Source of the DNA: Adenophora triphylla var. japonica
Taxonomy: Eukaryota; Streptophyta; Magnoliopsida; Asterales; Campanulaceae
Length of the DNA stretch: 64,000 bases
Reading direction: 5' to 3'
Assembly: GCA_022495995.1 (NCBI GenBank)
Contig: JAFEMH010007519.1
Location: 22,613-86,612, forward strand
The notes beneath the pieces were generated by a model. The model did no database searches. It was not told the origin of the DNA and saw only the letters and a program-made list of their open reading frames with translations. Positions within the stretch are counted from its first letter, which is position 1; each line of letters begins with the position of its first letter. Below are positions 22,731-43,589 of this stretch, in pieces. The position numbers and the translations under genes are program-made.

Positions 22731-23381
22731 TGATGTGCCTATAATAAAATATTATGCTCCACAAATCTTTACACGGCCTAAGCTCGAATATGATCCACCT
22801 AGAATCACTTATGGGCCATTGGTTCTCGCATCTCGTCAAGGGTTTGATTCTCGCACCTTGTATCTCGTTTCTCGGCTCTAGCATCCTGGTTCTCGCATCT
22901 TATCAAGGGTTTGGTTCTCGCACCTTGTATCTCGTTTCTCGACTCTAGCATCTTGATTCTTGCATCTCGGTTCTCACAGCATGTTTATATCTCCAAGTAA
23001 GGACCATGCCACCAGTCTAGTTTCTTGCCTTGATCTTATCCAGATGAAATCTCCTACTTGATATCCCTCCAACCATGGCGTGACACGTGTAAAGTAGCTT
23101 GATGACTCTCCACTACTTGGCTATATACACTCCCTCCCACCATTTACAATGTAAGAAATCTCGCTCTTTTCTCTCTTTTCAGAAATGTCTTGTGATAATC
23201 TATATATGCTTGTTATAGATCGGATTGGTGATTCTCACGCCGGAGGGTTTTGGGGGGAAATTTCTCCCACCCCTAACGGTGTCTTGTTTTGTAGGTCCCT
23301 CATTATATCGGACTCGAGTAACATCCATCCGAATCATATAGCTTTGTCGCCCCCGGTAAATCATTTTTCATTGCAGCATCA
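22731..23381 (+). repeat. 3' LTR of the outer retrotransposon
   Basis: 651 bp, starting TGATGTGCCTATAA and ending GCAGCATCA, preceded by a purine-rich tract and followed by the TSD AGTTC. It has the same internal tandem unit and TATA-like CTATATACA near 23121 as the 5' LTR. Substitutions and small indels between the LTRs indicate some age. Confidence 0.93.
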
Positions 23382-23538
23382 AGTTCCATTTAAATTCAAT
23401 GAACAAAGTGTTTTTGGCTTTCACTAAAATTCGATTGCCCATCATTGGAATATGATTATTTATAATGGATTTCTATTGCGATACTCCTTCCGTTCCATCC
23501 GTTCCACTTGAAAAAACATAAAATTTCATTTTTTGATA

Positions 23539-25143
23539 GAGTAAACTGCTTTTTTGCTTCGCGTACTACGTGGATTATCAATTTAGCACCCGTATCGCGG
23601 AAACAACAAATGTATCATATGTACTGTTGATTTAATTGCAAAATTAATCAATTAACTAACGAACCCTCAAAAATTTAATGAATCTCGCCTAATCAACAAC
23701 TAATTGATCTGTTACTGATGATGTGGTTGCTGAGTAAATGCTTAGTTGGATATAGTATAATTCTTTAATTATTTTATATATTTGTAATATTATAATATGT
23801 GTATGTATATGTATATATTTTTTTGTATTCTTTAAAAAAACAATTTTCGTATATTTATATACATTTTTATGAATCTGATGAAAGTGTTAAAATACTTTTT
23901 TTTTCTTTAAAAAAAAAAAAGAATTTATTGTACAAGCTAATTTTCAGTTAACCTTTCTCCCCCATCATAAAACCCCCCACCTATAGCCTTATTACAAAAT
24001 TGAACCAAATTTGGGAAATAGGGTCCTCTCTCCACCCTTACCCGTCTAACAACCCGATCCGACTTCTTCCCTGACACCTACACCGACAACAGCAATCGAC
24101 CAGGCCGCCTTTCCCTAACCGACCTCCTTCCCTGACCAGTGTTGTTCATCTTTCCTCCTCCCCACATCCCACCATTATGCCGCCTTCTTTCCCTTCATCG
24201 TCGCAGCCCTCCCCCACACCACCCTTCGCCGTCAGTGCTCTCCGCCATCCCACTCCTCCTGCTTGGTATTCATCTCCCCTCTTCTACGACTCAACCCTAT
24301 ATCTCCTCTTAACCGAAATCTATTAACAATTTTTTTCCAAATGAAACATTTCAACTCAATTTCTTGTTTGTGTGTGTTCGTTCGTGTGTATGTGTATGTT
24401 ATAGATCTTATATCTAATGTGTGTGTGTGTGTGTTTTAGAATTTAGATTTGGTGCATGTTTTTGTGTTAGATCTCTTTGTGTGTGAGTTACATCTTTGAA
24501 TGTGGGTGTTTTTTTTAAGCAGATATATGTAGTTGGTTGTTGGATTTTTTGGGTTTTTGGTTTGAGTTGATCTATATATGTGGAGTATTTTGAGTAAGGT
24601 TTATGTATGTTGAGTATTTTGATGGTGGTAGACGGTTTGATGGTGTAGGAGTTGGTGGTGTGAACTTCATGTGAGATTAAAGATGGAGACGGTGGTGAAC
24701 ATTGGTGGTGGTTGGTGTTGGAAAGTTGTAGTGGAGAGATAAAGGTGCATTTAGATATAATGTAATACTATTTAATTAAAAAATATTTTTTTTGAAAGAT
24801 TTTAATTCGAAAATAATTATATAAGTGTATTAGAATTATTATAAATATATAAAATAATTAAAGAATATATACTTTATCCAACTAAGCACATACTCAACAG
24901 CCACATCATCAATGACGGGTCAATAAGTTGTTGATTAGGCGAGGTTCATTAAATTTATGACGGTTCGTTAATTCATTGGTTAATTTTGCAATTAAATCAA
25001 TAGTACGCATGAGATATTTGTTGTGTCTGTGGTACGGGTGCTAAATTGATAATCTGCAATACTACGTGGGACAAAAAAATAGTGGTACGGGTGCTAAATT
25101 GATAATCTGCAATACTACGCGGGGCAAAAAAACAATTTACTCA
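23539..25143. mobile_element. MULE-like element with ~330-bp TIRs
   Basis: Left arm 23539-23810 and right arm 24840-25142 are inverse copies (GAGTAAACTGCTTTTTTGC at the left; ATCAATTTAGCACCCGTA and CTTAGTTGGATA in both). Flanks TTTTTGATA and TTTTGGATA match 8 of 9, consistent with a Mutator-type target duplication. The right arm has a 65-bp internal duplication (GTGGTACGGGTGCTAAATTG twice). The centre (23990-24760) holds Pro/Thr-rich C-rich sequence then GT-rich sequence without an open gene. The element appears to have landed in an older Stowaway-type sequence (CTCCTTCCGTTCC at 23484). Confidence 0.78.
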
Positions 25144-25892
25144 TTTTGGATATCCCATTTAGAAAAGACGTCTTACCGTCTTACCAAATGAAAACTTTTT
25201 AAAACTTCTTAATTTATAAGACTCATTTGTCACAATAACTTTTTACTTACTATTTCTTACCCACATTTTCTCTCTTACCTTACTTTTTATACTCACAACA
25301 CTTACTTCATTTATACGCTTTAATTAATTCACGTGCAAATTTCGAGTTTGTGTATTTTCGAGTGACAAATCAGTACTTATTATTATGAGGATTTGGATTT
25401 TAAAAAAAAATTGCTTCTTAAATATATTTGGATCCATGAACACTGAAAAGCTTCCTTCTTTTGACCGTTATGTAATATTATAAATAAACACTTCTAACAT
25501 TTTATTAATTTTTATACTATCGTAGTTCAAAATCCACTTATATTTATATTATTAATTGCAAAAATAAAATAAGACTACCTTTATTTATGAGATGACTACC
25601 TTTATTTATGAGATGAAGAAAGTATGTGCGTTATCTAGAAAAGTGCAGTGCATGTAAAAATTATTTGAATCACAATATCCAATTATGAGCAAAAAAAAAA
25701 CAATTGAAAATCAAAATCCTGTTATCAATTTAAAAAGGATTCAAGTCCACCATCCAATTATCAGATACAACTAACTCTGATAAATGTGAGTCACAGACAG
25801 CATTACACAATACCAATGTCCAACCACAATTTTCAATTCTTACCCTCATAAAAGAATAAATTCATGGATGCCCCTTGACATAACTGACTACA
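25144..25892. other. Region downstream of LYSA
   Basis: AT-rich sequence without open genes. The 3' UTR of LYSA must lie in its right part (below 25893 on the minus strand). A degenerate half-Stowaway continues at 25144-25380. Confidence 0.5.
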
Positions 25893-35779
<9,887 letters not shown>

Positions 35780-35812
35780 CTATTGGGAGTGAGAAAAAGT
35801 TTTCCTTTTTAT

Positions 35813-35948
35813 GGCGGAACGAGGGTTTTGGGGACGAGGAACTGCTGCTGCTGACCCATTGCCGTAGTGTAACAAATTGTGGCGGAACGAGGGTTTTGGG
35901 GACGAGGAACTGCTGCTGCTGACCCATTGCCGCAGTGTAACAAAGTGA
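35813..35948 (-). repeat. 68-bp direct duplication just upstream of the LYSA start
   Basis: Two adjacent copies of a 68-bp unit, 35813-35880 and 35881-35948, differ at only a couple of bases. They lie 52 bp upstream of the LYSA ATG, so in the 5' UTR or core promoter. Each copy contains, on the gene's strand, an ATG followed by a run of CAG-type codons. The ATG of the distal copy (35927) opens a frame that overlaps the LYSA start out of frame, so if transcribed it would act as an upstream ORF. The transcription start is not visible from sequence. Confidence 0.85.
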
Positions 35949-35971
35949 TAATATATAGTGTCAGTAATGTA

Positions 35972-36256
35972 CTCCCTCCGTCCCGGAACTTACTTCACAA
36001 ACACTGTTTGCACTGATTTTAAGTAAGGAGTATTATATTGAAAGTGTTGTGAGTGTGAAAATAAAATAGGAGAGAGAATGAGTGGAGAGAATAGTAAATT
36101 ATAATGGTGTTGTGAGTATTAAAATAATGTAGGAGAGAGAATGAGTGGAGGGAATAGTAAAGATTTCTTTCCATTTTAGGTAAGTTTTAAATGTGTGAAG
36201 TAAGTTTTGGGACGCCCAAAAGGGAAAGTGTGAAGATTGTTCCGGGACGGAGGGAG
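35972..36256. mobile_element. Stowaway MITE in LYSA promoter
   Basis: A 285-bp element starting CTCCCTCCGTCCCGG and ending with its inverse, flanked by TA on both sides (35970-35971 and 36257-36258). Non-coding, AT-rich interior. It sits 23 bp upstream of the 68-bp duplication, so about 210 bp from the LYSA start codon, and may contribute promoter sequence. Confidence 0.93.
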
Positions 36257-36305
36257 TATTATTAAATTTTAGTGTTAGTTTAAAAAAATATCAGTGTTAG
36301 TGTTA

Positions 36306-37060
36306 GGCTCTGTTTGTTTTCGCGTAAAATAACTTGCGGAAAATGATTTCCTGAAAATGAAAAATGTTTTTCGAAAAATGAATTTCCTGTAAAATGTTTT
36401 CAGGAAAATGATATAAATATGTTTTCGACTGTTTGGTAAGAAAAATGTTTTCCGAAAAAAATTCATTTGTTTAGTGAAAATATTTTTGGATAAAAACATA
36501 ATTTGAGATAATTTGAGTGGGGTGGGGGGGGCAGGGGTGGTGGTGAGTGGAGTGGGGTGGGGGCAAGGGTGGTGGTGGTGAGTGAAGTGGGATGGGGAGT
36601 TGTTAATAATAAATTTATATGATTAAATTTTTTTTGACCCAACGGGGGGTGGGGTGAGCGGTGGTGGTGGTGAGTGGGGTGGGGTGGAGAATTGTTAAAA
36701 ATCAATTTAAATGATTATATTTTTTTTTTTGACCCGAGGGGGTGGTGGTGAGTGGAGTGGAGTGAGAAGTTGTTAAAAATAAATTTTAAATGATTAAAAA
36801 AAAATTTGACTCGAGGGGGGGTAGGGGTGGGGGCAATGGGTGGTGATGGTGAGTGGGGTGGGTAACGTGGGGGTGTATGAAAAGTTAGGTGTGTGAAGGT
36901 GTTACCATTTTTCGAAAAATATTTTACTTAGAAAAAATTCGTAAGTCATTTTATGGCAAAAATGGGGGAAAACATTTTTTTCATTTTTTGGTGCTTACCA
37001 TACACCGAAAAATTGGGAAAACGTTTTCCGAAAAATATTTTACGGCAAACAAGCAGAGCC
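36306..37060. mobile_element. Tourist-like (PIF/Harbinger) element with G-rich core
   Basis: Starts GGCTCTGTTTGTTTTCGCG and ends GGCAAACAAGCAGAGCC, flanked by the 3-bp duplication TTA (36303-36305, 37061-37063). Inner arms carry GAAAATGTTTTTCGAAAAATG inverse repeats. 755 bp, about twice the LYSA intron 3 relative; the extra length is the G-rich minisatellite. Confidence 0.85.
36506..36865 (+). repeat. GGTGGTGGTGAGTGGGGTGGGG minisatellite
   Basis: Four or five units of about 100 bp, each a 40-60-nt G-rich block of GGGGTGGGGG and GGTGGTGGTGAGTG separated by AATTGTTAAAAATAAATTT-type spacers. The plus strand carries many runs of three or more G and could form quadruplexes. Confidence 0.85.
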
Positions 37061-37330
37061 TTAGTGTAACAAAGTGTCAGTGTAAAGAGTGTCAGATCAG
37101 TGTAAAGAGTGTCAGTGCATGTATTATTAAGTGTAATTGTAAAAAATTGTCAGTGTTAGTGTTAAAAATTGTCAGTGTTAGTGTAAACAATTATCAGTGT
37201 GAAAATTGATAGTGCATATTATTAAGTGTCAGTATAAAATAGTGAAAGTGTAGGGTAAAAAGTGTCAGTATTAGTATAAAAAAGTGTCGGTGTAAAGAAT
37301 GCCAGTGTATGTATTATTAAGTGACAGTGT
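37061..37330 (+). repeat. CAGTGTTAGTGTAAA-type short tandem repeats
   Basis: Irregular repeats of GTCAGTGTAAAGAGT and GTCAGTGTTAGTGT flank the Tourist-like element on the right; a short piece is also on its left (36281-36303), so the element inserted into this array. Confidence 0.7.
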
Positions 37331-38311
37331 AAAAATGATTTTTCTTTAAAGTAAGAAAAAAATGAATTTTTTATAATATCAACTCCACACAAAATAAATA
37401 AAGTACTTTTTTATTTAATAAAATTAGAATTTTTTTTTTCAAACCGAATATCTATAGTATAAATTACAACATGCCACCTCAGTCATGTGAACAGTACAAT
37501 GAATCTATCTATATATAAAAGGAGGATCGTCTCAAAAGCCCGCCCAAATCAGGGGCAATTTAGTCATTTTATGCGGTGGCAAACTTGAGGTTTTAGTTAC
37601 CCCGGATGACATGGCTGGCTCTGATTGGAGGGGGCGTCTGCGTCTTGCGTACACTTGCGCCGACGAAAGCGGGCGTGTACGCGTTTGGTTTTTTTTTTTT
37701 TTTTTTTTAAAAACGCGACACGTGTCGCTATCTCATTCGCCAGATCATTTCCATATTTTTAATTTTCCTCCCCTTTTTTCGACCTCAGTTTTTTTATAAA
37801 AAAAAAAAAATTTTAAAAATTTTTACACCAAAATTCATAATTTTTTTCCTCTTTAATTAGAGACTAATTTCATTTAATTTGGACACAAAAAAAAAAACCC
37901 TCATTTTTAAATATTAATTTCCTAATTATCCTTTCTTTATTTTTCTTTTTAATTTTTCAATATCTAATTTGGGAAAATTAATTAAATGTGAAGTATATTT
38001 TTTTATTATAAATGATTATAATAATAATCATAATTTTACTAATATGAATATTAGTACTGCTTCATTTGCCTAAAAAATTAATGTTTTTAATTTTCGTTCC
38101 TTCGTTTCAAAATTTGACATTAATTTTTTAAACATACTAATTACTATTTTAAAAAATATTTCATGGGACGAATATAGTCATTTATTTTTTTACCCGAAGT
38201 AGTATTATTTTGTAAAAATTAATGTTTATAATGTTCGTGTCATAAAAGAAATATTAATTTTTGAGACAAATAATTAATTGAGTCAAAGGAAGCAATTTTT
38301 TTTATTGGAAA

Positions 38312-39432
38312 TAGAAAGTAGTATTAATTATGGGATGAAAGTAATATTCATTTTTGAATTGAAGGAATGTTTTTTGTAAAAAAGTCGAATTTTTTTATAT
38401 GTCCAAAAAAAAAAATGAACATTGCTTCTTTCGTCGCAATGAACATTTTAAAAAATAATACTACTTTATTCTTCTAAAAATTTAATGTACTTTTTTGAGA
38501 CGAAGACACTAACATTACAAACATTAATTGCAGCGGTGAATTAAGTAGTATTATTTTTAAAAATATTTGCTCATTTTTGAATTGAATTAAATTTTTTGGC
38601 CAATATAACAATGTATTTGGAAATGTATAATGAAAGACTTTTACACCAAAAGTCATAAATTTTTTTTATCTATAAATATAGACTATTTTTATTTGATTTG
38701 GACACAGAAAAAAAAACCCCTCTTTTTTAAATATAATTTCTTATCTTAATTATACTTTGTTAATTTTCATTTTTAATTTTTCAATATCTTTTTAGTGAAA
38801 ATGATTTAAGTGTGAAATAATTTTTTTAATGTTTATAATGTTCGTGGCTTCATTTCAGAAAATAAATATTAATTTTTGAGAAAAGTAATTCATTAAGGCA
38901 AATGAAGCAAATTTTTTTGTTTGGATATAGAAAGTAGTATTAATTATGGGATTAAAGTAATATTCATTTTTTAATTGAAGGAATTTTTTTTTAAAAAAAG
39001 TAGAATTTTTTTATATGTCCAAAAAAAATGAACATTGCTTCTTTCGTCTCAATGAACATTTTAAAAATTAATACTACTTTTTTTGTCTTAAAAATTAATG
39101 TATTATTTTGAGACAAAGACACTAACATTACAAACATTAATTGCAGAGGCGAATGAAGTAGTATTATTTTTAAAAATATTTGCTCATTTTTGAATTGAAT
39201 TACTTTTTTTGGCAAATATAAAAATGTATTTGGAAATGTATAATGAAAGACTTTTACACCAAAAATCATAATTATTTTTTATCTATAACTATAGAGTATT
39301 TTTATTTGATTTTGACACAGAAAAAAACCCCTCTTTTTTAAATATAAATTTCTTATCTTAATTATACTTTGTTAATTTTCCTTCTTAATTTGTCAATATC
39401 TTTTTAGTGAAAATGATTTAAGTGTGAAATAT
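38312..39432 (+). repeat. ~510-bp direct repeat in the large Helitron
   Basis: 38312-38820 and 38922-39432 are close copies offset by about 611 bp (AGAAAGTAGTATTAATTATG, CATTGCTTCTTTCGTC, GACACTAACATTACAAAC). A partial older copy lies at 37850-37990. Confidence 0.85.
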
Positions 39433-39579
39433 TTTTTAATTAAAAATGATAATAATAATTTTACTAATCATAAAAATGAAGATATAAAATAAATTAAAAG
39501 TGATAGTGTATAGGATGATGAGTTGAAAGGGTGTTGAATGTGGGTTATTGGGATGTGGTAATATAATTATTGGATTTCT

Positions 39580-40225
39580 TTTAGTTCGATACATCAAACA
39601 ATTTATTTTATTTTTTTAAAAAAAAAATCTTTGACGCATAGGAAATAAAGTATTAATAAATTTGTCTACTTTTCTATTCGTCTCAGAATATTGTGTATCA
39701 ATAAAGATGAATATCGGGCTTGAAAATTATTTTAGTTCGATATATCAAACAACTTATTTAGTTCGATTTTTCTAAATAAAAGTCGTGGTTCATATGATTT
39801 TGATTTTTCTTCTCAAAATTAAATAATTTACATTGAAAATAAATATCATTATTATGTTCATTATGAGTTAATGTAAATAAATATAACATATTGTTTTCTA
39901 ATTTTTATAATTCTGTCGATACATCAAATAATTTATTTATTTTTTTTTAAAAAAAAATTCTTTTACGCATCGTAAATAAAGTATTAATAAATTTGTCGAT
40001 TTTTCTATTCGTCTAACAAAATTGTGTCTTTATAAAGACGAATATCGGGCTTGAAAATTATTGTAGTTCGATACATCAAACAATTTATTTTATTCAATTT
40101 TTCTAAATAAAAGTGGTGGGGTATAGGATTTTTATTTTTCTTCTCAAAATTAAATAAGTTAAATTGAAAATAAATATCATTATTATGTTCATGATGAGTT
40201 AATCTAAATAAATATGACATATTAT
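39580..40225 (+). repeat. ~323-bp tandem duplication in the large Helitron
   Basis: Two units beginning near 39590 and 39915 (CGATACATCAAACAATTTAT, GACGCATAGGAAATAAAGTA, GAATATCGGGCTTGAAAATT), slightly diverged. Confidence 0.82.
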
Positions 40226-40364
40226 TTTCTAATTTCTATAATTTTTCTTCTTAACGCTAAATTTAAATAGGTACTCCTATTGATAATAGTCATACAATTA
40301 CAATGGAGTACTAAATGGTTGCTTAACTTGCCATAACTATTTTCGCTTCGTTGGCTCCGTTCAT

Positions 40365-40371
40365 ATATATA

Positions 40372-40426
<55 letters not shown>
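40365..40426. repeat. (TA)n microsatellite in the large Helitron
   Basis: About 50 bp of uninterrupted TA followed by ATAATATTTTATA. Likely variable in length. Confidence 0.92.
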
Positions 40427-40428
<2 letters not shown>

Positions 40429-40927
40429 TTATATTTTTAAAATGTTTATTTAAAAAGTTAGATTTATTTTACAAAACTAATACATAATGATACTAATCAA
40501 TTTGTTAAGAAATAATAATTTCAATTATTAATTTCGTCAAATAATTTGAAGCTGTGTTTTTCCTATAAAAATATTTCTCTCATTTAGTCATTTTATTTAA
40601 ATTTTCATCTTTTTAATCATCAATAACTCCTCATGCATCGCACTGATGTAACACTACATTTATTTTGGTGACCTTTAAAGAATTGTTTTACAATGTACAC
40701 AAATATCTCTATTTTCTTTTGTATTTTTTTCTATTTCGATCAGTTATTCGTTAGTAACTGTCCGTGCATCGCACGGGGGTCACACTAGTAATTCCAAATG
40801 CCAACTTTCCCATTTTGCCTTCACTTCACTAAGTTGTCTCTTTTCCATTTTGCCCTTTAAAAAAATAAATTTTAAATTAAATAAAAAATAAAAAAAACAC
40901 GTGTCCTCGAACACAAACTTTTACTAG

Positions 40928-41873
40928 TATGTATATAAAAACAGGAATAAGAAGAAGAAACAAGTTATGCTACAAACATAGTAGTGGCGGACTCAAAAGA
41001 TGAAATCAACCTAGGTTTAGTTTTTTCTATGGCATTTTCTTCCAAAATATTTACAACAAAAAAAAAAAGGGAAGGGATAAGAAAAAAAATGTCCATAGTT
41101 TGCAGAGAAGATAAGATTTTATAGTTTCAAAGATTTCTCGATTTCGAGAATAAATCACAATTGGTGCATGAGGTAACTTGTCATTCCAATTTATCGACAA
41201 TATGTTAGTCAGGTCGATTGTACATTCGCTTTAGTTTTTCATGCTTTTTTTCTCGTTAAATTATACAGTATATTTTTTATATCATTTGTCGAGAGTTTTA
41301 ATCTTCTCTCAATCAACAAAAAACTTTGTTTTCTCTCCATTGTGTTGAAAACATTTGTGTATTGTGTGTATTTATTCTCTTTGCAATGTTTTAGATGTTT
41401 GGTTGGACTATTATTGCATACTCTCTATGTCCCATTACAAATAACACAAAATGGGTTTTGCAAAATAAAATAAAATGCATAGTATATTAAGGGTTGTAAG
41501 TATAAAAAGTGAGGTATAAAAGAAAATGTAGTGTAGAAAATAATAAGTGGACAGATGGTGTAAGAATGATAAGTGGGTCACATAAATAAACAAATATTAA
41601 AAACACTTTTTTTTTTCGATTTGTGCCTTTTGTAATAGGACATCAAAATAGAGCTTTTGTGTCTTTTGTAATGGGAAAGAGGGAATATTTGTTGGTTTAT
41701 AATGTCTTTAAATCCATATTCTTATCATGTATGGGTTTTATGAAGATCAGTGTTTAACAGTGTCCAAGTTATATTTAAAGAATCATTTGAACGTTACATG
41801 TTATTGTGGGCATTTGTTAGATATTTAATTTAGGAGTAAACATAATTATTTGAGATGCATTAAGCTTTTTCAT
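40928..41873. other. Spacer between Helitron and Sirevirus LTR
   Basis: AT-rich, no gene seen apart from the Stowaway element listed separately. Confidence 0.5.
41421..41685. mobile_element. Stowaway-like MITE
   Basis: TA, CTCTCTATGTCCCATTACAA at the left and TTGTAATGGGAAAGAGGGAA, TA at the right. 265 bp; same subfamily as 526-875. Confidence 0.78.
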
Positions 41874-42655
41874 TGCGACACGGACAGTGAAAGTTTCGTG
41901 TATCTAGGAAATTTTAATCACCCAACAGACAACGGATGTGAGTACAGATGTGTCTCACAACTGTCCACACATCTACAGATAATGCAGCGAAATAAAACAA
42001 ATTAAAAATAATAACTCAAGAGTTATATAAGCTTACTGATTTGTGAGATCAGCAAACTAGGCTTACGCCCAAAAACTTTTCACTATAAAAACTTTTGTTG
42101 CTTACAAAAACAAATAAGTGAAAAACTAAAATACTAAAATACTAAACGAGTTCTAATCACCTTCTATGACAAGAACAATTCCCCTTTCCCAAGTAGGACC
42201 TATTCTAGTTAGAAGTAAAACAAAGAATTCTATGAAAAGCTAGATGTGAGTTACGGATGTGTCTCACAACCTTCACTCACAACCTAAATCAACTATGTTG
42301 AAAACTGTGAAGAATATGTATTTTTCTCTCAGAATTTTCGTAGCTTCTCTTCTGCTGAATGTCTTGTATTTATAAGCACCATGGAGAAGATCTTCACGTA
42401 ATCAACATCTTCTTTTGTGAGATCTCTTTTCCTATAAGAAAATATAAATCACACTCACAAAGAAATAGATTGTTAGTAGGTTAGTCCTAATATAAAACTA
42501 TGTACATAAATAAAGATATTTACTCTATTTACAATGTTCTAGTCAAAATAGGACAATAATAAATCTTTCATGAAAGTCACAAAATCTTCTTACCATTATA
42601 GAAGTCTTTTGAAATAAGGAAACAAGAATTTGTTCCCAAAAAGCTCACGCTTTCA
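41874..42655 (-). repeat. 3' LTR of the Sirevirus
   Basis: On the minus strand it begins TGAAAGCGTGAGC directly after the PPT and likely ends at TGTCGCA (41874). TATA box TTATAAATA is the complement of 42367-42375. The outer boundary is a TG/CA inference because the other LTR is outside the window. Confidence 0.72.
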
Positions 42656-42668
42656 ATCTCCCCCTATT
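42656..42668 (-). promoter_or_regulatory. Polypurine tract
   Basis: On the minus strand AATAGGGGGAGAT immediately precedes the LTR start TGAAAG, the usual priming site for plus-strand synthesis. Confidence 0.8.
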
Positions 42669-42744
42669 TTGGATTTTCTGGTCAAAATCAAAGATTTATA
42701 GTAATCACATTTTGTGACTACAAACACTACCAGAAAAAGGTCAT

Positions 42745-43275
42745 TTAGCGACGGAAATTTTCGCCGCTAAAATTATATTTCCGTCGCTAAAATAAATCAC
42801 CGACGAAAAAATTCCGTCGGTGGTCCGCCGCTACCAGCTCGTCGCAGTGCTCCGACGGGTCAATTTCCGCCGCTATTTTTTTATTTTACCGACGGAAATT
42901 AATTCCGCCGGTGGATTAATGGTTTCAGCGACGGAAAATTCCGCTGCTATATTAATTTAATTTAATTAAATTTTCATTTCAGCGGCGGAAATTTCCGTCG
43001 CTGTAATAAAAATTAATTTAATTAAATTAATTTCAGCTGAGGAAATTTCCGTCATTTGTAATAAAATTTAAATTAAAATTAAATTATTTCGGCGGCGGAA
43101 ATTAATCATTTGAAATTATTTAATTTTAATTTAAATTTTATTACGACGGAAATTTCCGCCACGAAATTAAAAATTAAATAAAAATTAAATGATTATAGCG
43201 GCGGAAATTCCGTCATTGAAATTAATTTATTTAATTAATTTTTATTTCGGCATTAATTTGACGGAAATTTCCGTG
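42745..43275. repeat. Left subterminal repeats of CACTA-2
   Basis: Fifteen or so direct and inverted units of GCGACGGAAATTTCCGTCGC type separated by AT-rich AATTTAATTAAATT spacers. Confidence 0.9.
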
Positions 43276-43427
43276 ATTGAAATAAATTTAAAAAAATAAT
43301 TTAAAATATCAATAAACCAAAATTTTTTGTACACGATATAACATTTCAATTTATAAAACTAAAACTATAAAAACTAAAATTCAAATATCGGCGTACCAAA
43401 TAAAAACTAAATACCACCGTACCAATT

Positions 43428-43530
43428 CGGGAGGAGGGAGAGGGGAGAGGGGGAGGAGGAGGGGAGAGGGGGAGGGGGAGGGGAGAGGGGAGAGGGGTGG
43501 AGCGGGGGAGAGGCGGGAGGGGCTCCGCGG
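43428..43530 (+). repeat. GAGGGG polypurine tract
   Basis: About 100 bp of nearly pure purine (GGGAGAGGGGGAGGAGGAGG and variants) on the plus strand. Candidate triplex- or quadruplex-forming tract. Confidence 0.9.
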
Positions 43531-43589
43531 GTGCAAATGTCTCAAATGTTTACAAACAAGTATAAATTAATACAAAAATGTCTAAAAAT

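Larger units (their letters stand above)
6801..23386 (+). mobile_element. LTR retrotransposon (Gypsy-like, internally deleted) hosting a nest
   Basis: LTRs at 6806-7458 and 22731-23381 start TGATGTG and end GCATCA, flanked by the exact 5-bp duplication AGTTC (6801-6805, 23382-23386). Between them lie a gag remnant, a stub of the C-terminal integrase, a 44-bp minisatellite and a purine-rich PPT (GCTAAGGAGTTGGGGGCT) directly before the 3' LTR. Protease, RT, RNase H and most of integrase are missing. A solo LTR with a CACTA inside it is inserted at 8586-21745. Without that insert the element is about 3.4 kb. The deletion marks it as non-autonomous; the integrase C-terminus suggests Gypsy. Confidence 0.92.
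37504..40788 (+). mobile_element. Non-autonomous Helitron (3.3 kb)
   Basis: Begins TCTATCTATATATAAAAGG (start could also be 37508) after an A and ends CCGTGCATCGCACGG hairpin then GGTCACACTAG before a T. Very AT-rich, no Rep/helicase gene. Consists largely of internal duplications and a (TA)n run. Inserted inside the smaller Helitron. Confidence 0.85.
37451..40927 (+). mobile_element. Small Helitron, split by a second Helitron
   Basis: Begins TCTATAGTATAAATTAC after an A and ends with hairpin GTGTCCTCGAACAC, spacer and CTAG before a T. Without the inner insertion it is about 190 bp. Shares ends and the TTTTGCCTTCACT/CATTTTGCCC interior with the copies at 35041 and 49545. Confidence 0.85.
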
